Notes: generated by a model from the letters alone, not told the origin. A DNA stretch of 64,000 bases from Xestospongia muta (GCA_963693285.1 OY848917.1:33987245-34051244); one strand, 5' to 3'; counted from the first letter of the stretch, positions 20,091 through 29,206 are shown. Made by a program: numbers and translations.

Positions 20091-22483
20091 GAATTACATG
20101 GAGGTGAACTAAGTGGACATTTAGGAGAGGAAAAGACTCTTAGTCGTTTAAAAGGAACTACCAACTGTAAATGGGATAAAGTTCCATCTTGACTTTCGAA
20201 TTTTCTAAATAGCAACTTTTCATTTAACACCAATTGATCCCATAGTTGAAGCAATCTACGACTTTTTGGATTGTCATTTACCGACTGGTCGGGTGGTCTC
20301 TTTCCAATTTCTTTGGCTCTCAGTATTGCTCCCACAACTGGATCATCCAATTGCAATTTATATAACTCTGCAGTAGTTCTATCACCAACCAGCTGTACTG
20401 TCCCAATTGTTTGAATTGATTCAATTACTGAGTGATCGTGGCTCTCTCGTCCACACTGTTGACAAGGCATTCTTGATAGTGCATCAGCATTACTATGTTT
20501 TTTTCCTCGTCTATGGATGACCTTGAAGTTATATTCTTGCAACCTCTCTAGCCAACGGGCTAGTTGTCCTTCTGGTTCTCTGAAATTTGTCAGCCAGGTA
20601 AGTGACCCATGATCAGTCCTTAATATAAACTCTTTGCCTAGTAATCGACTAGCATACGCAATAACTTTCTCACTTCCGTCCTCTTGCATCTGCGATAGGA
20701 CAGCACCAATCCCGGTATTACTAGCATCAGTGTCTAAAATGAAAGTTTGGTTGAAGTTAGGAAATGCCAGTACAGGGGATGAGGTCAGCTTTTCCTTTAG
20801 TTGTAAAAATGACTGTTCACATTCTCTTGTCCAATTGAAAGCAGCAGATCTCTCTGCTAACTTGTGCAAAGGTTTGGCGATAGTTGCAAAATCTTTGATG
20901 AATCTTCGGTAATACCCAGCAAGACCTAAAAATTGTTGAACTTCCTTCTTAGAGGAAGGAGTTGGCCAATTTGTTATCTTCTCTGTTTTTGATGGATCAG
21001 TAGCAATTCCATTTTTGGAGACTATGTGCCCAAGATACCGGACTTCTTGTTTGAAGAAGTCACATTTGGCTGGTTGTAGCTTTAATCCAGCTTTTCTTAA
21101 CCTTTCTAGTACTGCTCGGGTTCGTTCCAGATGCTCCTCAAAGTCTCGACCCAAAATAATGATGTCATCCAGGTAGACTAAGCAACTAGACCACTGTAAA
21201 CCAGCCAGTACCAAATTCATTAGTCTCTGGAATGTAGCTGGAGCATTACACAACCCAAATGGCATTACTTTAAACTCAAAAAGTCCCTCGTGAGTGCAAA
21301 AAGCTGTCTTTTCTCGATCCTCTTTGTTCACTTCTACCTGCCAATATCCACTAATTAGATCCAATGTTCGAGTGACAGCATTGAGCTTTCTGTAGTCAAC
21401 ACACATTCGAATACTTCCATCTTTCTTTCGGACCAGAACAATTGGTGACGCCCATGGGCTATTTGATGGCTGTATGATGTCATCTTGAAGCATTCCTTGT
21501 AACAACTTTTGTACCTCTTCCCTTCTATATACTGGCATACGCCGTGGAGCTTGTCGGATTGGTGGAGCATTTCCAACAGATATGGAGTGTTTCAGTACTT
21601 TCGTTCTTCTAACATCTTGTTTAGACATAGCAAATACATCATTGTAGGCAATAAGTAGGAGATAAAAGGTCTTCTTTTGTTCTTCACTCAGATCCTCTCC
21701 ACACCTTTCAACAATATCCCATAGCATTTGCTTTTTGTCTTCTGGGAGATCTTCTGATTGAATAACTGAAATTTCTGTTGCTGATTCATCAGTTTGCTCC
21801 TGCAATGGCTCCAGAGTAGCTATTCGAGTATTCTTATGTACTGTAGCTGCTTCCGAGTTAGGGTTCAATAGGCGAACTGGAACGCGCTGTGAAGAAGGGC
21901 ATACCAGAGCATTGGCTACCTGTACTGAAAGTCCCTTTGAGCTCTTTCCTTCAAGTAGCCAGGTGCCAGTGTTTCCACTACTTTCAACTTTTGCCATGAC
22001 TTCAATTTCACTCATGGGGGGAACCTGAATTGATGTGTCCAGCGTCACATCGACTTGAGCAACTTCTGTTACATTACAAAATGGAATGGACATTCTCGTT
22101 CTTGGGAAATAAAGACATTTCTTTGCGATGTCAATAGTGCAGTCATTTTCTTCCAAGAAATCCATTCCCATGATTGCCTCAGTGGTAAGAGAATCAACGA
22201 TTATTATCCTCATGTGAAACGTATCTTTTTGGACATGAAGTGGCGTTCCCTCGACTCCAACAAGTCGTGGCCCAGTCCAAGGTATCAACTGACAGTCTGA
22301 AGGTTGTACTACCTCCCAGATATCTCTTCTAATCAGAGTAACAGCTGAGCCAGTGTCTGAATTAAAAGAAACAGGTAAGTTATAAATGGTTGCAGTAATT
22401 TTATAAGTTGAAGTTGAAGTAATTGGAGATACTTGTATGTACTGTTGAGTCTCTTGGTGGTAACCCTTGCTAGCTCGACTCAC
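20051..22483 (-). CDS. Ty3/gypsy 1 pol: protease, reverse transcriptase, RNase H (defective)
   Basis: One open frame of about 810 codons beginning four bases inside the end of gag, in a different frame, so a frameshift or reinitiation would be needed. The protease carries SFNSDTGSAVTLI near 22340-22370. RT contains RMCVDYRKLNAVT, LDLISGYWQVEV, MPFGLCNAPATFQ and YLDDIIILG. RNase H begins with FILDTDASNTGIGAV and ends with DALSRM. Two in-frame gaps are visible against the usual family order: about 20 residues are missing between RKLNAVT and the TLDLISGYW block (near 21370), and about 30 residues are missing after AYASRLLG (near 20640), which removes the segment holding the RNase H Glu. The last 20 or so residues are out-of-family because of the microinversion. 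Confidence 0.92.
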   Translation of the reverse strand: MSRASKGYHQETQQYIQVSPITSTSTYKITATIYNLPVSFNSDTGSAVTLIRRDIWEVVQPSDCQLIPWTGPRLVGVEGTPLHVQKDTFHMRIIIVDSLTTEAIMGMDFLEENDCTIDIAKKCLYFPRTRMSIPFCNVTEVAQVDVTLDTSIQVPPMSEIEVMAKVESSGNTGTWLLEGKSSKGLSVQVANALVCPSSQRVPVRLLNPNSEAATVHKNTRIATLEPLQEQTDESATEISVIQSEDLPEDKKQMLWDIVERCGEDLSEEQKKTFYLLLIAYNDVFAMSKQDVRRTKVLKHSISVGNAPPIRQAPRRMPVYRREEVQKLLQGMLQDDIIQPSNSPWASPIVLVRKKDGSIRMCVDYRKLNAVTRTLDLISGYWQVEVNKEDREKTAFCTHEGLFEFKVMPFGLCNAPATFQRLMNLVLAGLQWSSCLVYLDDIIILGRDFEEHLERTRAVLERLRKAGLKLQPAKCDFFKQEVRYLGHIVSKNGIATDPSKTEKITNWPTPSSKKEVQQFLGLAGYYRRFIKDFATIAKPLHKLAERSAAFNWTRECEQSFLQLKEKLTSSPVLAFPNFNQTFILDTDASNTGIGAVLSQMQEDGSEKVIAYASRLLGKEFILRTDHGSLTWLTNFREPEGQLARWLERLQEYNFKVIHRRGKKHSNADALSRMPCQQCGRESHDHSVIESIQTIGTVQLVGDRTTAELYKLQLDDPVVGAILRAKEIGKRPPDQSVNDNPKSRRLLQLWDQLVLNEKLLFRKFESQDGTLSHLQLVVPFKRLRVFSSPKCPLSSPPCNSLKREILLAWSLE
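20088..20153 (+). other. Microinversion inside Ty3/gypsy 1 pol
   Basis: Within a minus-strand gene, these 65 bases carry their coding sense on the plus strand: HGGELSGHLGEEKTLSRL, the typical segment just before the integrase zinc finger. Short inverted sequences CTTTTTAACG and CGTTTAAAAG lie at the two breakpoints. The pol frame on either side has matching phase if the segment is read in the opposite orientation. Confidence 0.85.
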
Positions 22484-23304
22484 AGCTGCAAGGGTGTCTC
22501 GTTTCCCTGCTGGTTACCAGGTCGTCGAACTGCACACCCCCGAGCATAATGACCTTTCCTTCCGCATTTTCTACAAATTACTTCCGTCGAAGGTGGAGAG
22601 CGTTTTTGCTCCTGGGTGAGAGGGGCTCGTCTTGTATTACGATCTCTGCTGCTACTACCAAACGATAGATTTTGTTCGAGTTTCTCCACTCTCTCCATCA
22701 TCTGCTTCATCATGGACATAATGGCATCGGAGGAGTCTTTTGTAACCGATGACACGGGGTTATCATCTTGTTTTATCTGTGCCACTCGAGCCGCTTTAGG
22801 TCGGGCAAATGACTCCATCTCGAGAGTAGCAGCTACTGCCTCGTCTAACTTCCGTGGGCGCGACTGCTTCACACTAAAAGCAACCTGTGGATTATCTAGT
22901 TGGTTTAGGAAGTGATTCATTGCTAGTAGATCTCTAGCGTCTTCTTGCAAATCAGGGAATGCTTTATCGACTAAGATCTTGAGGTCTTCAGCATAATCGG
23001 CCCAACCCTCTGTCCTCTGCTTCCTTCGTGTCTGGAACTCTGCCTGGTACAATTCTCGTTTGCATTTTGGTTCGAATCTTTCTTGCAGAGCTGTCTTAGA
23101 TTGTTCATAACTAGCTCTCGCTTCTTCTGTGAACTTTTGATATGCGGTTTGAGCTCTCTTAGTTAGTCTGGCTCTCAGCCAGAGGAGCTTGGCTGCATCA
23201 TCCCAAGCGTTGACTGCAGCAACATTCTCAAAATGAGCAATCCACTGATCCCAACTGCCTTCTCCTGTGAAAGGCTCCCGTAGGACTAATGGTCGAGCTG
23301 CCAT
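22480..23304 (-). CDS. Ty3/gypsy 1 gag
   Basis: From the ATG at 23304 (MAARPLVLREPFTG) this encodes about 274 residues; an in-frame non-ATG extension reaches the LTR edge at 23337. The capsid-like region contains FTGEGSWDQWIAHFENVAAV, LLWLRARLTKRAQ and a helical segment to about residue 185. One CCHC zinc knuckle, CRKCGRKGHYARGC, lies near the C-terminus and would bind RNA. The stop TGA at 22480-22482 overlaps the pol frame. Confidence 0.9.
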   Translation of the reverse strand: MAARPLVLREPFTGEGSWDQWIAHFENVAAVNAWDDAAKLLWLRARLTKRAQTAYQKFTEEARASYEQSKTALQERFEPKCKRELYQAEFQTRRKQRTEGWADYAEDLKILVDKAFPDLQEDARDLLAMNHFLNQLDNPQVAFSVKQSRPRKLDEAVAATLEMESFARPKAARVAQIKQDDNPVSSVTKDSSDAIMSMMKQMMERVEKLEQNLSFGSSSRDRNTRRAPLTQEQKRSPPSTEVICRKCGRKGHYARGCAVRRPGNQQGNETPLQL

Positions 23305-23318
23305 AATTCCAGAAGTAG

Positions 23319-23337
23319 ATCCTACCCACTGCGCCAA
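23319..23337 (-). other. Candidate primer-binding site of Ty3/gypsy 1
   Basis: Read on the minus strand, TGGCGCAGTGGGTAGGATC lies two bases after the 5' LTR. The initial TGG complements the CCA end of a tRNA; the tRNA was not identified. Confidence 0.55.
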
Positions 23338-23603
23338 TGTAATGCAACGACTGTACCAACAGAGAGTTCCGTGTTCTCAACTTTGACTTAACACACACAC
23401 AAAGCACATAGCAAAATACAGAACTTAAATAAAGTTTACAAACAAAGAACAATATAAAAGAACAATAAACAAGAGCAAGGTAATCAGACAACAAAGAAGT
23501 ATAGACTAAATATGATAAGGTCTAATTAGCACATTAACACTAATTAACAGGTCAGTCTGTATAACAATAAACAAAGGTAAGGTCTTAAGTCAACTGCATT
23601 ACA
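23338..23603 (-). repeat. Ty3/gypsy 1 LTR (5' LTR on the minus strand)
   Basis: 266 bp, TGTAATGC to GCATTACA, almost identical to 18632-18889 apart from an 8-bp insertion and a couple of substitutions. The high identity indicates a fairly recent insertion. Confidence 0.95.
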
Positions 23604-23657
23604 CATGTTGAAAATTTTTTCCAGTAATTATTTCATTAGAAGGCGTGGCTACACGTC

Positions 23658-24017
23658 TTAATTAAAGATAAGTATTATATATGTAAGTACAATACTACGG
23701 TTAACACTACCACTACGGCTGAATTCTTCCACCACTTCCAATAATATGTTCTTAGATAAGTCTTTTTCATTGGACAAGATGGCAAGGTTAGACAGTCTAT
23801 CATTTGACATTGTGGATCTCAGGTATGTTTTTATCCTCTTAAGGGCTGAAAAACTCCGTTGACACTCTGCAGTACTAACTGCAATTGTCTGTGTAATTTG
23901 TAAGAGTTTCAATAGAGAAGGAAAAGCAGCCTTTAACTGATAAACTTCATGGATAACATAATTAAGGCTAGTCATATCCTTGTCTTTGAGGGCTTGCTTT
24001 GCCAAGACTGTCTCCAT
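23658..24017 (-). CDS. hAT transposase C-terminal dimerisation region, copy 1
   Basis: The protein begins METVLAKQALKDKDM and contains SLNYVIHEVYQLKAAFPSLL, then TIAVSTAECQRSFSALKRIK and MSNDRLSNLAIL. This is the hAT-family dimerisation domain (Dimer_Tnp_hAT), most like ZMYM1-type transposases. The same frame stays open upstream to about 24245 as a Ser/Pro-rich segment without an ATG, suggesting an exon rather than a full gene. The copy at 46557-46913 differs by a few substitutions and a one-codon change. The DDE residues and BED finger are absent. Confidence 0.85.
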   Translation of the reverse strand: METVLAKQALKDKDMTSLNYVIHEVYQLKAAFPSLLKLLQITQTIAVSTAECQRSFSALKRIKTYLRSTMSNDRLSNLAILSNEKDLSKNILLEVVEEFSRSGSVNRSIVLTYIILIFN

Positions 24018-24434
24018 TGCAATGGTATCAAGACAAGAAAGTTTTCCCGAAAAAATTCTTGAGGGAAAAGTTATGCCTCTTGGCCGAACAGGAGAAAGCT
24101 GGGCCTGTACAACGTCGGGTGGTACCTGGCTCTCACATGACGTGGAAGGTGATGAAGAGGATGGTGAGCTGGCACTGAGAGAACCCGGAGAAGAACATTC
24201 GCGAGTACGAGAAGATTGGACTGATTGGCTACAATTGTAAATGTCAGCTGCCTCACCATGTTAACTCACGTTGATTAGGTGGGACATGCCACACCTTTAG
24301 TTCTACTTAATTTATTACTAATTATATTATCATTAATGAGCATGAATAAAATTAAATACAATATCGATTGCTAGGCCTATAAAGCTATTGGTAGGGCCTG
24401 GGCCCTACCTGGCCCGGGCTTGGCTACGCCACTG

Positions 24435-24960
24435 CTCCTTGTAGAAATAGAATAGCAGATCTAAGGGGGGAAAAAGATAGTCGGCAGTGAATATAGTTTA
24501 AGATGTGTGAATAAGGTTTTGTAAGATGATCTGACAGGTTGGAAGCTAAATGTTTGTAGTAGGTGGTAGTGGAAAATGGATTATAAACTCCAACATCAAA
24601 GAAAGTTCTATCAAATGGAGACAAGACATTAGAAGCAGCTATATCCACACGTGCATTGTCTTCTCTATTACTAGATTGATGTGATAAATGTTCCCCGGTA
24701 AGTGGATGAAGGAGAGGTTCAATTAGCATGCCATGAATTGTAAGTGTGGTGGGTTCCCTTCCATTCGTCACAATTAGCTGAGGAATATTACTGCAGAACT
24801 ACTGACCGAAACCAGCTCAAATGTTGGTCAATATTAAAGGAGGAGCTACATATGTAATAAGAGAGAAGATGAGGAGGGGTCCAGCCATATCTAAGGCAGA
24901 TCGCATCTATAAATGCTCCCTTGTGTAAAGCAAAGCCATGTTCATAGTAGGTATGAGTTT
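24435..24960 (-). pseudogene. LINE-like reverse-transcriptase ORF, C-terminal remnant
   Basis: The minus-strand reading gives EHGFALHKGAFIDAICLRYG and WTPPHL near 24850-24950, then GREPTTLTIHGMLIEPLLHP and LTGEHLSHQS, FFDVGVYNPF, KPYSHILNYIHCRLSF and LRSAILFL up to the hAT insertion point at 24434. This arrangement (RLSF.LLRSAI near the end) is what I remember from C-termini of reverse-transcriptase ORFs dispersed in cnidarian and sponge genomes. The RT core itself is not present, so the class is tentative. A frameshift or stop lies near 24780-24800. The reading continues at 18470-18568. Confidence 0.55.
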
Positions 24961-25790
24961 GTTGTGTTTATATTAGTCATAGTGACTATAGAGGCAGTTT
25001 AATAGGTGTTTAATTTGTTTGTGTCTTGTCACAATTATGCAGAAAGTACAAAATCTTGCAAGAAACTCAGTATGCATACTAAGCCAATGTCATAATTTAG
25101 GTATCAAAGAGTGTGTGTGAATTATTTAGAAAAAATGTTTCTACTAAGGGACGTACCTTTTCCGTTCCAGTGACATTGTCTAAGACCTATTGCTTTTTCA
25201 ATTATAATTCCTATAATAAACATCAAAGTGACAAACATTACAAGCATTACCATATATATTGGTGAATCACTTCAGCACTTTGTTTACACAAAAAAAGGTT
25301 CATCCATTCAACCCTCCTGACAAATCTGTAAACATCATGTAACCATGATGGTGTATTAAAAAACCAAAATTGTGCCAGACTTGCACAGTTGGTACAATTA
25401 ATGTCCCAAACTCTAACATCACTGTGAGGGTTGTACAAAATTGTTGCTCATGTCTCTTTCATTGTTTCATCACAAATGTATGTTTTAGCACAATAACAAG
25501 GTATTATGTACTGTGTGACACACAACTAAGAAATTCACAAACCCAAAAAACCTTTACAGAATAAATATACAGTGACCATGAAAAGTATACTGTATCACTG
25601 TAAAAAATCAGGTGTCACTATGACACCAATTTCTGGCGTCAAGAGTTGTCCAAATTTGACACCAATTCAGTGTCACAGCTAACCTTTCGTATTGTCATGA
25701 TAGCACTTTTTCTCCTACCCTAACACTTTTTTAAGGAACGATAAATGATGTACATGATTAATATAAAATAAGTACTGTAATTCTTCAATG
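24961..25790. other. Intergenic DNA with a palindromic TGACAC/GTGTCA cluster
   Basis: No gene seen. At 25610-25678, GTGTCACTATGACACC and, 36 bases on, TGACACC..GTGTCAC form nested inverted repeats. They resemble the subterminal palindromes of the piggyBac-like element near 33570-33690, so this may be an orphan element end. Confidence 0.35.
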
Positions 25791-26250
25791 ACTTGCTGAA
25801 CTGAAAGAAGAAATTTGCTAACTCGAATGTGAAGACCACACATATATTCCAGTAGGTGACACAAGATCTGCAGGCTAGCTCTAATGAGGTGATTGCTGGA
25901 AGGACTAGAGACTTGTCTTCAGTCTTTTAACCACAAAGATTGGATTAACCACCCCCTTGTGTTTGTTTTTGAGGTGACCCTTGAACTCTCCTAGAACCTC
26001 CAATGCGTGCTTTGCTAGGCCATTCAGCGACATTAATGGGTGTTGTAACTTGGGTGCTCCAATATTTTGATGAACTTCTTCTAAAACTGCCCGTGACAAT
26101 CTTAAACTCTTCTCCCATTGGTATAGAGTGTAACTTTCAATTGCTTCCTATTTGTAGTCACTTTATCGGAGACCGTATCTAGAAAGGCAGAATCCGAGTC
26201 TTTTCCCTTTTCATCATTTTCAGGATCTCCTTCCTGTTCCTCTAAGTAAT
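25790..26250 (-). pseudogene. Ty3/gypsy protease-region fragment with the active site deleted
   Basis: Two minus-strand segments fit a gypsy protease domain: DKVTTNRKQLKVTLYTNGRR followed by V, and SRAVLEEVHQNIGAPKLQHP followed by the typical GEFKGHLKNK and FVVKRLKTSL. Between them, where D[ST]GA should occur, the sequence jumps after EFKI-like codons to a stop near 26100, so the active-site block has been lost. An acidic stretch EEQEGDPENDEKGKDSDS precedes it. It lies outside the LTRs of gypsy 2 and therefore belongs to another, older element. Confidence 0.55.
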
Positions 26251-26314
26251 TTGATATCAGCAGTCCCATCAGAGATTTCATTAACTGAAACAACAATCTT
26301 GTTAAAAGCAACAT
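26215..26314 (-). pseudogene. Unrecognised ORF, segment distal to the gypsy 2 insertion
   Basis: Immediately after the LTR, the minus strand reads AFNKIVVSVNEISDGTADI before the frame is lost. The phase matches the truncated frame at 33050-33557 across the 5-bp target duplication, so both belonged to one gene or element ORF. Confidence 0.6.
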
Positions 26315-26501
26315 TGTGGTGATCCATCTACCTCAAGTATTTACTAAATTGAATATCTTAATCTCAACAACAACTGACTGTAGATAAAACAAAACACACA
26401 CATTTATATATAGAGAGACACATCACAATGACGTAACGAAACATTACAAATAATGACAATGTATAGATAACACAACATAATAAGAGTCTCACTATACTAC
26501 A
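26315..26501 (-). repeat. Ty3/gypsy 2 LTR (3' LTR), 187 bp
   Basis: Contains a TATATATAGAGAG motif. About 95 bp of its middle are missing from the partner LTR at 32950-33049, while the ends match closely. On the minus strand a purine tract (GGGAGGAG) lies directly before it. Confidence 0.9.
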
Positions 26502-26535
26502 CTCCTCCCGACTAAATTAAACATACCGGCCAACT

Positions 26536-26930
26536 CTAATAGGGGCTATACCGATCTGGAGATTGACGATTACATCTCGGATATCTGGGAGTCTCAGGGA
26601 CTATATCTTGGTTCCTGTTCTGACCACGGGGCTCAGTTGGAATAGTGACTTCTTCAGGAGGTGTACCAATAGTAGTGGTATCACATAAAGGAATATCCAG
26701 GTCTGAAGGGTCTGATTCTGTAGACTGTCGAGTTTCTACTTGACCGTTCACTCTCAGCTCACACAAGAGATCAATATGTCATTTCCATAATAAATGATCA
26801 GTTGTTTCAACTAAGTATGTTAGAGGTCCTAGTCTTTCAATAACAACAGCAGGTACCCAATCAGGACCAGGACGCATATAATGAGCCATGACCGACTGTC
26901 CTACAAAGAATTCTTGTTCCTGACCTCGTC
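26536..26930 (-). pseudogene. Ty3/gypsy 2 integrase C-terminal tail
   Basis: The minus strand shows VGQSVMAHYMRPGPDWVPAV and LGPLTYLVET (GPY/F-like) near 26790-26900, then the Pro/Thr-rich tail ending RYPRCNRQSPDRYSPY. A stop in the HLLWK.HIDLL stretch near 26780 separates the two. This is the normal polyprotein end for this type of gypsy element. Confidence 0.8.
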
Positions 26931-27198
26931 AATCATGGTGAACCTTCTGCTGAGCTTGTTTTGTTAAGACTTGAGAGGAATAGTCTGGACAAATTAAATC
27001 CAGTCTAGTTCGAATGTGACGATGCTGAAACAGTGATGAAGGAAATACACCAGTGGTAGCATGAGGAGTACTACGGTAGTTTAACAGAAAATTTGAGAGA
27101 CGATGTTGCAGTTGATTTGAGTGCCATCTTGAGAGACTGAACAAAACGTTCTGCCAGCCCATTTGAAGCTGGGTGATAGGGAGCACATCTAATGTGTT
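26930..27198 (-). pseudogene. Ty3/gypsy 2 integrase, part after the piggyBac MITE
   Basis: Frames contain APYHPASNGLAERFVQSLK (with the catalytic Glu) near 27130-27185 and SNFLLNYRSTPHATTGVFPS near 27020-27080, in two different phases, so one frameshift lies between. The segment continues the integrase that is cut at 27849. Confidence 0.85.
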
Positions 27199-27848
27199 TA
27201 ACCCTTTGACGGGCGGGGCAAATTAATTGTAATCACGCGCGTGGGCGGCTACTTTTTCAATAATGCTTTTTCAAACATAGCAACGCTTTAAAAGCTTACT
27301 ATAGCGACTAAATGACGCTTACAATTAAGTAATCACTTTTAGAGGATAGATAGGTTGTTGCTGTTACCCTAACAACGAGAAAAGCCATTAAATGCAACCT
27401 TAACTCTGTAGTATGCTGTGACAAATGGTGCTTACAATATTAATCCAGTTCCAAAGCAGTAGAACTTGACTTATGATATCTATGAACATACAGTTGAACT
27501 CTTCGTTGTGTGGGGAGTCAATTCATACATTGTTATAAACCAAACTACGTAAACTGTTTTCTTGGACACACCTACCATCACACCCAGTCAATATATTTGG
27601 GTGGACTGGCGATTTGAATCGATAAAAGAAGTCATCGATTATCGTAAGTTTTTGCTTTCTGTAATAATATTACAGTCATAGCCAGTTACATGGAATATAG
27701 TACAGACACTCTGACAACTTTAGCTTGCCTAATGCAAAAATATATTACTTGGCAGGTGTTTATAGTGATGGATGCAAATTTGCATCCGCGCCCATGTTTG
27801 AACTACCTGGGTGGATGCAATTTTGCATCCGTGCGCGTCAAAGGGTTA
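27199..27848. mobile_element. piggyBac-type MITE in the gypsy 2 integrase
   Basis: About 650 bp bounded by TTAACCCTTTGACG (27199) and CGTCAAAGGGTTAA (27848): a 10-bp inverted repeat inside duplicated TTAA, the piggyBac target. It interrupts the integrase exactly at a TTAA codon pair. Near the right end two palindromic blocks occur, GGATGCAAATTTGCATCC and GGATGCAATTTTGCATCC. An internal segment near 27575-27650 (CACACCCAGTCAAT..TTGG) resembles 55100-55165, suggesting derivation from a larger piggyBac family. It has no intact transposase. Confidence 0.9.
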
Positions 27849-28491
27849 ATCCCATTGGATTTCAGAAAGTGAGAGAAATCTTCTGATACAAATTGTGGAC
27901 CATTGTCTGTAACAACTTCCTCCGGTAGTCCAAATCTACCAAAAATGACACGCAAAATTTTAATGGTTTTGGTAGCTGTAGTTTCCTTCATAACAAACAC
28001 TTCTGGACACTTAGAATGAGCATCAACAGCAATGAGAAACACTGATCCTTGAAATGGACCAGCAAAGTCCAAATGTATTCTCTTCCAAGGCTGATTTGGC
28101 CATGTCCATGGCTGTACTGGAGCAACAGGTGGGAAATGTTTAACAGCTTGACAGGAAATACAGCTGCTGTAGTTTCCTTCATAACAAACACTTCTGGACA
28201 CTTAGAATGAGCATCAACAGCAATGAGAAACACTGATCCTTGAAATGGACCAGCAAAGTCCAAATGTATATTCTTCCAAGGCTGATTTGGCCATGTCCAT
28301 GGCTGTACTGGAGCAACAGGTGGGAAATGTTTGACAGCTTGACAGGAAATACAGCTTTTGACCACTTCCTCTATTGCTTTATCAAGACCAGGCCACCAGA
28401 TGTAACTTCTTGCAACAGATTTCATTCGACTAATCCCTGGATGGTCTTTATGTAGCTCTTCTAACAATTTCTTTTGCCCCATAACAGACAT
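27849..28491 (-). pseudogene. Ty3/gypsy 2 integrase, N-terminal zinc-binding and core part
   Basis: The minus strand begins with LLEELHKDHPGISRMKSVAR and YIWWPGLDKAIE, a zinc-binding pair SCISC, then HLDFAGPFQGSVFLIAVDAH (first Asp) and VTDNGPQFVSEDF (second Asp). The segment from SCISCQAVKHFPP to VMKETTA is present twice because of the 191-bp duplication, which shifts the frame. Confidence 0.9.
27976..28355. repeat. 191-bp tandem duplication inside integrase
   Basis: The sequence from CTGTAGTTTCCTTCATAAC to GACAGGAAATACAG occurs at 27976-28164 and again at 28167-28355 with only a few differences. The 191-bp period is not a multiple of three, so it destroys the frame. Confidence 0.95.
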
Positions 28492-29188
28492 TCCAATAAA
28501 GACGTAAGGTAGGGGTACAGTCTTGTGGCCATCCTGATCGAACGTAACATATGACCTTACTTAGAACAGGATCTGTTCTAGTCGCTGCTCTAAGCTGTTG
28601 TGATGTGACAGGAAGACTCTCCAGTTGTGATACATTGAAGACGGCTGGTTCATCAGATGTAATAGGGGCTTCCTGTGATTTCAAAGGTAATCTGGACAAA
28701 CTATCAGTGTTAGCATGAGCTTCAGTTGAGCGATACTCTATGTTGTAGCTGTATGCCGACAAGATCAATGGCCAACGCTGTAGACGAGCAGCAGCTAAGG
28801 GAAAAGTTCCTCTCTTTGGTCCAAAAATTGTTGTCAATGGCTTATGATCAGTCACTAAAGTAAATGTCCGCCCACACAGATACAAATGGAACTTTACACC
28901 AACGATGAGTGCTAGAGCATCTTTCTCTATTTGAGAGTAGTTCTGCTCACTTTTAGACAGCGTACGTGATGCGAAGGCAATAGGTTGTTCCTGTCCATCC
29001 TTCATTACATGAGATATTACAGCTCCAAGGCCGTAAGGAGAAGCGTCAGCTGCCAACCTAAGAAGTAAACTAGGATTATAATGGGTAACAAAAGTAGAAG
29101 ATACCAGAACATCCTTGATGTGTTTGAAGGCTTTTGCACAATCTTTAGTCCATTTCCAATGAGCATCTTTACACAGCAATCTGTTCAA
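28448..29188 (-). pseudogene. Ty3/gypsy 2 RNase H and connection domain
   Basis: A 246-residue frame containing LAADASPYGLGAVISHVMKD (first catalytic Asp), SKSEQNYSQIEKDALALIVG (Glu), LVTDHKPLTTIFGPKRG (Asp) and ANTDSLSRLPLK. These are the expected RNase H motifs in order. A stop just before 29207 separates it from RT; the preceding block ends NYYGRFIPN. RNase H removes the RNA strand during reverse transcription. Confidence 0.9.
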
Positions 29189-29206
29189 TGGCTGAGTCAG
29201 GCTAGC

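Larger units (their letters stand above)
18632..23603 (-). mobile_element. Ty3/gypsy LTR retrotransposon 1
   Basis: A 4972-bp element on the minus strand. Its two LTRs start TGTAATGC and end GCATTACA (perfect terminal inverted repeats), and a 4-bp CATG flanks both sides (18628-18631 and 23604-23607). Gene order is gag, protease, reverse transcriptase, RNase H, integrase, as in Ty3/gypsy (Metaviridae). It is damaged: frames break in the integrase zinc-binding region (microinversion) and near 19235, and two in-frame deletions remove parts of RT and RNase H. Confidence 0.95.
18569..24434 (-). mobile_element. Short non-autonomous hAT element, copy 1, interrupted by a Ty3/gypsy element
   Basis: The ends are CAGTGGCGTAGCTAG at 18569 and GGCTACGCCACTG ending at 24434, inverted repeats of hAT type. 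The flanking 8 bp are CTCCTCGT (18561-18568) and CTCCTTGT (24435-24442), a target duplication with one mismatch. Removing the LTR retrotransposon at 18632-23603 leaves about 890 bp, the same size and order as the uninterrupted copy at 46442-47337 (896 bp). The only coding sequence is the hAT dimerisation region at 23658-24017, so the element would need transposase from elsewhere. Confidence 0.9.

Noticed and set aside
20634..20912. Plus-strand open frame inside gypsy 1
   Set aside because: It is the antisense of RNase H coding sequence with no family motif.
23980..24240. Plus-strand frame repeated in both short hAT elements
   Set aside because: It is open in both copies but antisense to the Ser/Pro-rich extension of the minus-strand transposase frame, and has no motif of its own.
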